The notes under the pieces were generated by a model. The model worked only from the letters and a program-made list of their open reading frames with translations. It searched no databases and was not told where the DNA came from. Below are positions 59,101 through 64,000 of a stretch of 64,000 bases of DNA, one piece after another. The stretch's first letter is position 1. Every line of letters begins with the position of its first letter. The position numbers were made by a program, and so were the translations under genes. Origin of the DNA: Cafeteria roenbergensis (lineage: Eukaryota > Sar > Bigyra > Bicosoecida > Cafeteriaceae); assembly GCA_008330645.1 (NCBI GenBank), contig VLTN01000012.1, positions 434,001 through 498,000 on the forward strand. The letters are read 5' to 3'.

Positions 59101-60491
59101 GCCGGCTTGTCGTTGTCAACTGGTGACTCGGCCCCAGGCTCGGCCTCGCCTGCCGGCGTCCCGGCTCCGCCACGGTCACTCTTTCCCCCAGCAGAGCCAG
59201 CCTCCAGCACGGCGCGCTCGCACCGAAGCCACTCGCGGGCCGCCCTGAGTCCCTCCGCCGACAACAGGCAGGCCACCCCCCCCAGCGTCCGCGCCAGCAC
59301 CGGGTCAGGGCTCCCCGAGCCGAGCGTCGCGATGGCCCGTTTGTGTGCCCCTGCGGCGTCGGTGGCGCGCCGCCGGGCCGCCGTTGCGTCGAACTCAGCC
59401 TCCCGACGGCTTGCCAGCGCTGCGCCGGCGGGAGTGCTTCCGTCAGAGGCGGGCCTGCCGGCGGAGGCGGAGGCGGCCGACGTCGCTTGGTCGAATGCGG
59501 AGGTGGCACCGGCTCCCTCGCTCCAAGCCACGGCGTGGTCGAGCGCGCGGCGGAGCCGGCGTCGCAGGTGCGGGTCGGTAGGATCCGACCCGCGGGTGAC
59601 AGCCTGCTGAGTCCAAGCGCGCAGAGCCCGCGCCGTGGGGAGCAGCGCGCCCGCCAGCACCGCCCAGCCAACCGCCCGCTCCAAGGCGGCGACAGCAGGT
59701 TCCATGCCCTCGGGCGCCGTGAAACCGCCAGAGATGTGGCAGCGTTTGGACCCAGGCACCCAGGCCGCGAGCTTGAGCTGGACGGCGCTGCCGACCATGG
59801 TCCGGGCCTCAGCCTCCGCTGCCTCGCTGGGCAGCAGGCCGACCCCCGCCGCAAGGAGCGCAGCCACGCCCGTAGGCGAGGGCGGATCTGTGGGCCCCGA
59901 CGAGGGCACATCTCCACCGTCCTGCTGCTGGTGCTGGTGCTGGTGCTGGTGCTGGTGCTGGTTCGCCAGTCTGGCGGAGCGCTCAGACGCCGCGGACTCG
60001 AGGCGAGCAAGCGTGCTGCGAACGCGCTCGGCCAGCGCAGATCCGGGCTGGGGCCCCTCCGTTTCGGGCCCAGGGTCCACTGACGAGTCGGGGCGGACAT
60101 CGTCAGCGCCTGGCACTGACAGCGACCGCTGCGAGGGCGAGCGGCCTGACGCGCCACGAGAGGGCCCAGCGGGCCCAGCCTGAGCTGAACCACGATGCGT
60201 GGCGATCGGTGGCGGCCCTCCCACGGCTCCACTTCCGCTTGGCTTGGCCGTGTCGATCCAGCCATCCGCCGCTGCGCTCGTCGCAGCAGAGGAGCCGAGC
60301 GCTTTGCGTCCACCCGCCAGAGCCATCCGCAGCGCGGCGTTTGCTCGGTTGCCGGCGCTCACGCCCTTCACCCTCAGCCTCCTCTGGCGTGGAGTGCTGC
60401 GCTGCGGGGAGGCTGGTCGACCGACGGCACCTTCGGAGCTGCCTATCGAGTCCTCGCTCCCGGAGCGGGCCCGCACCTGGCTCAAGGACAT
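53157..60491 (-). CDS. 2,444-residue Ala/Ser-rich protein of unknown function
   Basis: One uninterrupted frame from the ATG at 60491 (MSLSQVRARSGSEDS), 84 bp downstream of an AT-rich element. Helical Ala/Leu blocks alternate with disordered, charged stretches, including SDPESSDPDSS-type acidic repeats and a strong basic cluster (RQRRRRSKRARLAGR) that looks like a nuclear localisation signal. HQ and APA repeat tracts are present. No catalytic motif or known domain was recognised; nuclear localisation is an inference from the basic and acidic tracts. Unusually, the coding sequence contains 13 exact copies of GGCAGAGCC or its complement. Unrecognised introns cannot be ruled out, though none is required. 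Confidence 0.6.
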   Translation of the reverse strand: MSLSQVRARSGSEDSIGSSEGAVGRPASPQRSTPRQRRLRVKGVSAGNRANAALRMALAGGRKALGSSAATSAAADGWIDTAKPSGSGAVGGPPPIATHRGSAQAGPAGPSRGASGRSPSQRSLSVPGADDVRPDSSVDPGPETEGPQPGSALAERVRSTLARLESAASERSARLANQHQHQHQHQHQQQDGGDVPSSGPTDPPSPTGVAALLAAGVGLLPSEAAEAEARTMVGSAVQLKLAAWVPGSKRCHISGGFTAPEGMEPAVAALERAVGWAVLAGALLPTARALRAWTQQAVTRGSDPTDPHLRRRLRRALDHAVAWSEGAGATSAFDQATSAASASAGRPASDGSTPAGAALASRREAEFDATAARRRATDAAGAHKRAIATLGSGSPDPVLARTLGGVACLLSAEGLRAAREWLRCERAVLEAGSAGGKSDRGGAGTPAGEAEPGAESPVDNDKPAAGLSRDSCSSQDSDAESASDSGQSDAESAPAAAGRPRPKTSSPARPAQPAASLPRKAAPAGPRTPAHGGASGRAATSSGKRPASSSAAGTPGSASRQLSLAQSFGAGGAAASGAVVASFTERALQARTDIEWVGELWNDLLAAAGKRERENALEALGRAAKDNVLALPESERAGAAERELRALLGRPSALPDHMRVSWTVGRALFAPDSPMPSSGRLSLGFRWGASEPSDVAPQGSNGSVDVSEDRDAEPESRRRSGEGQPAGGDGDSALAGESGCPPGNPAGAEWLPRAAVAEALESRSVGLELLRALGVRNAGMPLVLAGPAALPADLILDRASRGDSSGAGDSSTSSGGGGDGGGGGGDGGGGASARDCRADAGCDTSKERSGKASKRPHSASPGPESAGRPIPSTAGGISRAANVLRPSEANRWAALHAVAARSARGLVCGANSAQARLLDHGAARAEPARAVAPAAAPSAAPAAGAAQQQAGADKPCGAEAATRSSSHHADAIVALPAEPQHPLFPSPGASPRATLQPPAAPSGGPSDGTMGPWLPAPLPPAPAGLTASSACHDAVRALRLLRRSHYGSADAADALANADELAVAGRTLAAATAGTVRVSTTGATPAGRALACAPAVSQHGAESLALWAATALAPRQRRHEAPFAAAEAAAAAALCRVYGAKAGRAAAAALLLTHVDPQLTQPFDGAFGGDSSGLPCAEASGGISAADAWIQELANCWPDSETVAEPSMLSKSVGPCSNVSGRAAKRQRALSVGGSDGGGGGGSAGRNVRHSQLSITDLLTSSASSAGSASLGKSAGRTGGRGEVPAAVGGLAGAGARGRDSDSDSDSDGVGSDGAASDAGDSSAGDSDSSAERQRRRRSKRARLAGRNGGRVQGADAGAATATSTAAGGDGEEARARQSPDGRSDPESSDPDSSDPESSDSDSSAESSGSESSRQRGLARAKRHAAATEVTSAEVLADQAAANKRRLHRAWSANSSAVGRAWESFLGPREAATAPSNHTGGPCAAQTGGKPRSSVRDSAAGSAASADPSQPPEEADPSAFASLRGAEIDACGQATTAALLDVTSHLASTGAPPSSRLVAELMVTALAASTLEASEAADRALRAASGGGVTPAPATSVIPWSNGWRPRGWAQVLAALADTAEPVARITSFQGAADNACASSGAVLAGSGAAAASAASAGSAPAEPASPTASAAAGSVAAGSVADVASPGAGPFRTPRTQRGSASRAAAARGSAAPSGGGGGLRRWLGGSGSAVRSPAYQSSICTSVSATPQSSRLPSARNGPAPSEGPDWPGGGDARGGFAGGIARGGRWCGGLSRLPSGAVGGPVSVQPRFRASVGLPSSLGPLPHADPTRRLAPVLASAEAAADASARTKAAVAWFDLAAPVAEPRAGTGPRQADGEDGCAATDHDRRARSRAAAAVRALLMRWGGAAGGFAANGGHCLPPLPLSSVPPSSVSKLRPSADAAARGVSGEVWSRVLRARGRAIALRFIVDVFEGDAALMASRWASERPEEAAFWRGSAVSVAPAIVKAAAAALGTDTGAAVTAPAAPAAAASGRVGRRALLAEEVSDEEQKPGRALHEPLAREDLGPAFPVAAPRLAPPPHAVASAAFAALASWTPRSAIQPPPVREASATPALAAAAAPAAPAAPAAPAAPVTAPAPAAPVTAGAAGAPAAVPSLVVPFSAPSGSARQWAACRPGQIRDVVLTAARSVGRGFTGAVRARAAARLAVSADPAAGPAAAGGSAGDSQALRRPVPAAASGPALEAALLVAAARATARARAATTDVAAMWGRAWRNRGADPRDGSMARPRGTAASTCGGCRRSSADSESAAGGAGARAVRLAVDTGAAEPRRGSASAVWHSEARGWWAAAAGGAGRRAVWSLAAEMRTWDCEALKTAGRLLAISFREAGPCAETLLAAAREVRAVSRVCPDLARRMVVSLPQGSALRAMLGQLPSATLFPAAEIQSD
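54061..54157 (-). repeat. (GGTGCTGCT)n coding repeat
   Basis: Imperfect gctggt and gctgctggt units encode APAAPAAP-type repeats in the 2,444-residue protein. Confidence 0.75.
57552..57577. repeat. Perfect 26-bp palindrome built from two GGCAGAGCC motifs
   Basis: Two inverted copies of the window's iterated 9-mer abut at a central CCG/GGC axis. The half-site is GGCAGAGCCACAA. It lies inside the coding frame of the 2,444-residue protein, and the RNA could form a 13-bp hairpin with minimal loop. Confidence 0.85.
59927..59963 (-). repeat. (CTGGTG)n coding repeat, His-Gln run
   Basis: Six-nucleotide units encode alternating His and Gln (HQHQHQHQHQ), followed by QQ, near residue 180 of the 2,444-residue protein. 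Confidence 0.8.
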
Positions 60492-61053
60492 GCTAGGGCG
60501 ATCGCGCGCGGTCTGTCCCTGCGGCCTGCCACGAGAGGGCAAGCCCAATCGCTTGCGCTGCGCGGGCTGCACGATTTAAAATTGCCGCGGCCGGCGCCGC
60601 TGTCGGCCACCGCTCGCCAGCTCGCGACGCGGAACAGTGCCACCAGCGCACGCTGGTCCAGCCGGTTGGCGACGGTGTCGTCGCTGGGGGAGCGCGAGCG
60701 TGAGTGGGCGGGGATGTCCAGGTCGCATTCATGTGCTTGGCATGTCGTCTCGGCTCTGCTTCCTTGCGCCGGCTGCCGCAGCGCCAGTCAGTGGCGCACG
60801 TGCGTGGCTTGGTGAGCGAGCGAGCGGCAGCGCGATTGCGAGTGGGTTGGGGATCCTTGCGTGCGCCTCCGGAAGCGCGCGGCGCTGCAACACAGAGCAC
60901 GCACACAGAGAGACCGGCCATATTCCCACCGCTGCGCGCAACTCAAGTTGCGAAGCTAACTGGCAAACAATGCGGGTGGCAAGAGTGGTGCTGGTAGCCG
61001 GTGACAAGGAGTCTGTCCTGCTAGCATTCTCCGTGGGGCTCGCGCTTGGCGGC
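60492..61053. other. Intergenic: promoter of the 2,444-residue gene and 3' flank
   Basis: 562 bp between two minus-strand genes, lower in GC than the genes, with the TATA-like run and ggccatattccc near 60918. No exon was identified. Confidence 0.5.
60575..60583 (-). promoter_or_regulatory. AT-rich TATA-like element upstream of the 60491 start
   Basis: TTTAAAATT (plus strand) is an isolated AT run 84 bp upstream of the chosen ATG and supports that start over upstream non-ATG codons. Confidence 0.4.
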
Positions 61054-63809
61054 TCAGACGTGCCCAGCCGCGGCGCCGGACTTGCTAGACACGACGGGGT
61101 TGGCAGTCTCGCTGGCCTCCCGCTTCTCGCGCTTGCCCTGGCAGAAGGTCTGGCAGATGCACATGAAGAGGATGATGGCGGTGGCGAACATGACGAGGAA
61201 GAGCAGGAACATAAGCATGCCGGCCTTGGTGTCGTTCGTCAGCGTGCGCACAGTGCCGTCGAGCGAGCGGGCGGCAAAGTACGCGCCGTCCAGGCACACC
61301 CTGGAGTTGCTGCACGCGGTGGCCACGGAGCCGTCGACGCCGCCAGCGCACTCGCGGCAGATGCCGTCACCGTCGCAGCTGCCGGACCACAGCGCGGCAT
61401 ACACCTGGCCGGAAATGTTGGTCGAGACGGCACCATCGGGCCCGACAGACAGCGAGCTGTTGAGGGAAACGAACTCGCCGCACGGGTTGGGTCCCGGCTG
61501 GTCCACCAAGTATGGCACGGTGGCGGCAGTGAAGGTTGTGGCGATGCCGGTCACAGCCGAGGGGGTGTTGTAGCTGTTGGGGCGGCGGCACTGCTTGCCC
61601 AGGATGGTGCCGTTCATATCCTTCTTCATGCAGATGCCGCTACGAAGGCGGCTCAGCTCGTCGACCACCACGTTGCCCGCCACGCCGGTGACGTCGTAGC
61701 AGAACTGACCCGGGCCGCAGTCACAGTCGCTGAGGCACTCCACGCAGCGCGAGTTGGGCAGGCGCCCGGTGGCGTCCGTCATCAGGAGGCAGTTGGCGAA
61801 CCGGTTAACGTCGCCGTTGGCCGAGAAGGCCGACGCGCGGGTCTGCGCCGGGTGGCCCTTGTCGCCCGACACGCAGTCCGCGTTGGAGTCGCACTCGCCC
61901 TCGAAGCCGGAGATGCTGGCCCACTTGACCTTGGCCGCCACGCGAAGCGGGGCGGTGGTGGACGACGTGGTGGCGCACGACGACGAGCGGCAGAGGAGGA
62001 TGTAGACGCTGCGGGTGGCCAGGCGGGCGTCGAAGAGCTTGAAGCCGGTCAGCGAGGCCGTCGAGCCCGAGCCCATGGGGTCGCCCCCGGAGACGGTGCC
62101 CAGGGCGTTGTTCATGAGGACCACAGCGCCCGGGACCGTGTTGTCGTCCAGGAAGGCGGTGCCGAGCGCACCGCTGTTGGCGGGGATCTCGTTCACGCCA
62201 GCTGCCCGGATCTCGCTCAGCAGCGTGGCCAGGTCACGGTCCTTGTTGGCGTCGACGCCGTCGCTGGTCATGCCCGTCATCGTGAAGCGGGCTGCCCACC
62301 ACTTGGACGGCATGGTCAGCTTGAGCAGCTTGTGGGACAGCTTGGCGCGGTTGTCGTCCGTGGAGACCTTCTCAGCATCGAAGGTGATGTCAGCGGTTGC
62401 GCCAGGGGACAGCGTCATGGCCTCGGTGAAGGTGTCGGCAGAGCTGCCCATGTTCACGGCGAGGAAGGGGCCGGGGGACCGGGTGATGTCAACACCGACG
62501 TTGGTGCTGCCGGTGGTGTCGTACAGCGTGACGCTGAACTGGGTGTAGAGGAGCCCGGCGGCGGTGCGGCCGGCGTTGGTCGGGTAGACGACGGCAGGGA
62601 GGCCGATGTGGCCCTTCATGACGTTGGAGCTGAGGCTGGAGTAGTCAGAGCTCTTGAGGTTCGACTTGGTACCCGCCGAGACAGAGTTGAGCCGGATGCC
62701 GTCCGGTCCCTTGGCCGTCACGACCAAGTCCTGCACCAGACGGGCGTCGACGCCCGGGCTGTAGCCCATGGCAGTGCCGAACACGCTGCCGCCGAAGCCA
62801 GCGAGGGAGACGAACTTGTCGGCGCTTGTTTGGCCGAAGTTGTACCCGATGGGGGTGTCCGCGTTCGCTGCCAAGTGGCCCGCAGTCTCGTCAAGCATCT
62901 TGATTGCGACGACGTACTTGACGTTGGTGGTCTTGCTCGAGTCGGTCGTGAATTTGACCACGTAGCGCCCCGACGGGTTGGTGAGCGTGGTCGAATAAAG
63001 GTAGGCTCCAAGGGTGCCGGTGAAGCCAGAGCTGGAGCGGGTCAGAAGCTGGGTGGAGGCTGCGCGGGAGAGGGGGAAGGCGAGCCGAGGTGCGGGGGGA
63101 CACCGGTCATGGGAGCGGCGTGACCGCCGCCGGCTCTGCCGCAGGCGTCGAAGCTGCCGCCTCGCCTCGGGAACGGAGCGCGGAGGACTCACCGAGAGTG
63201 CTGGAGGTCTTGCCCAGCTGTGCGATGTTCGGATTCGTGCCGAAGGTCCAGTCCGCGTCCGTGTCACTGCCCTGGGTGGAGTCGAACACGTACACGCCGT
63301 ACTGGACGCGCTTGAAGGCGTAGAACGCGGGGTTCCCGGCGGGGTTCACGGTCGGGAAGTCCACGTTCACGGTGAGGGTGTTCGACCCGCCTCCGGAGGC
63401 CTGGTGGGCTGCGGTTCGGAAAAGGTCAAAGTACGAAGCAGGGAAAGCGGAGCTGAGGGCCGGCGAGCGCAGGCCGGGGGCAGAACGCGACGAGAAAACG
63501 CCGTGGCAGCGGATCTGCCAAAGAGAGACCTCAACCGCCATCTTCCTGCATTCCCGGGTGCGCCCCGCCCTGGGCGTGGACCCCGCCCTCCGCCGCACCC
63601 CGCGCGAGCACGCGAGGTTCCAGGCTGGCCGGGAGCGCCCGGTGTGCGAGGGCCTTCGCCTCACCTACGGTGCCCTTGGCGCAGGCGGCGGCTGCCGTCA
63701 GGTCAAACGTGAACTCGAGCGCTGTCTGAACGCTGCAGGCCGAGGGGTCGATCTGGGCCCTGACCGAGGCCAAGGCGGCAGCCGCGATGACGGCGAAGAG
63801 GGAGCGCAT
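61054..63809 (-). CDS. Secreted/type I membrane protein of unknown family
   Basis: Three exons (63665-63809, 63193-63408, 61054-63059), both introns phase 1, give 788 residues. The N-terminus MRSLFAVIAAAALASVRAQ is a clear signal peptide with likely cleavage after VRA. The body is Thr/Ser/Gly-rich and beta-strand-like (YGVYVFDSTQGSD, GRYVVKFTTDSS, FSVTLYDTTG). A cysteine-rich stretch lies roughly at residues 480-620 (CDSNADC, CLSDCDCGPGQFCYD). A single membrane helix (MLMFLLFLVMFATAIILFM) about 50 residues from the end is followed by a basic cytosolic tail (QGKREKREA). This suggests a cell-surface or flagellar-surface glycoprotein. Codon use is slightly less extreme than neighbours. No database family is recognised. 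Confidence 0.75.
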
Positions 63810-64000
63810 GGCTTGGGGGCCCGCGCCTTCGTGGACCTTGGTGTGCTTCGAGCCATGCAGCGCTTCGTCGCGCCAGGAACACATCGCTCTGCAGAAGCTT
63901 CGTCAAACACGGAGCCAAGGATTGCGGCGGAGCGTCGTCCCCCCCTCCCGGCGCCGAGGGGTGTCCGGCTCCCGCATCCTCCTTCGAAATGGGGCGGCCT
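63810..64000. other. Upstream flank of the membrane-protein gene
   Basis: 191 bp to the window edge, expected to contain the promoter of the minus-strand gene. No TATA-like or AATATT element is visible. Confidence 0.4.

Noticed and set aside
53161-60183. Plus-strand frames of 200-700 codons over the 2,444-residue gene
   Set aside because: Shorter and rich in Arg/Ser/Pro shadows; the minus frame is continuous for 7.3 kb.
1-64000. Bacterial origin suggested by high GC and long intron-free genes
   Set aside because: At least ten genes have phase-consistent spliceosomal introns, and several families are exclusively eukaryotic.

Overview
The window reads as nuclear DNA of a GC-rich, gene-dense unicellular eukaryote, most likely a flagellated alga or protist. 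The evidence is short spliceosomal introns (nearly all starting GTGAG and ending GCAG), eukaryote-only genes (CNOT3, PRPF4, USB1, SPO11, presenilin, Asterix, ERV1), a candidate flagellar protein, and very long Ala/Ser/Gly-rich proteins typical of high-GC algal genomes such as haptophytes, pelagophytes or green algae. The lineage cannot be fixed from the sequence alone. No rRNA, tRNA, transposase or CRISPR was recognised.

Layout, left to right. 1-6445 (-): a giant DENN-domain Rab-GEF-like protein that runs off the left edge. 7166-9953 (-): CNOT3/NOT3, divergent from 10204-12287 (+) PRPF4. 12513-13649 (-): USB1, the U6 snRNA 3'-end exonuclease. 13944-16652 (+): a secretory-pathway 2-oxoglutarate oxygenase. 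16773-18209 (-): SPO11. 18311-20107 (+): unknown protein, overlapping tail-to-tail with a small cytochrome b5 (20068-20376, -). 20680-28383 (-): 2,567-residue protein with a divergent B56-like C-terminus. 28481-29905 (-): orphan spliced gene with unresolved ends. 30183-31733 (-): reticulon-like membrane protein. 31840-33009 (+): ERV1/ALR sulfhydryl oxidase. 33281-33912 (-): Asterix/WDR83OS. 34108-35627 (-): DUF445 membrane protein. 35970-37643 (+): presenilin. 38187-44126 (+): large protein with EF-hand-like and ASH-type domains. 44552-46172 (-): mitochondrial UMP-CMP kinase fused to a CaMKII association (hub) domain. 46558-48505 (-): CaM-kinase-type kinase without a hub. 48809-52903 (+): seven-TM protein fused to a TKL-type kinase. 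53157-60491 (-): 2,444-residue unknown protein. 61054-63809 (-): secreted or type I membrane protein of unknown family.

Many genes sit in divergent pairs with 100-350 bp between start codons, so shared promoters are likely. A rare AT hexamer (AATATT) is found only in intergenic regions here. A 9-mer (GGCAGAGCC/GGCTCTGCC) is iterated at least 31 times, 13 of them in the 53-60 kb gene. The most striking items are the UMP-CMP kinase/CaMKII-hub fusion beside a hub-less CaM kinase, and the 7TM-kinase fusion. Exon boundaries were placed by hand from splice signals, reading phase and family conservation. Most high-GC antisense open frames were judged to be shadows and left out.
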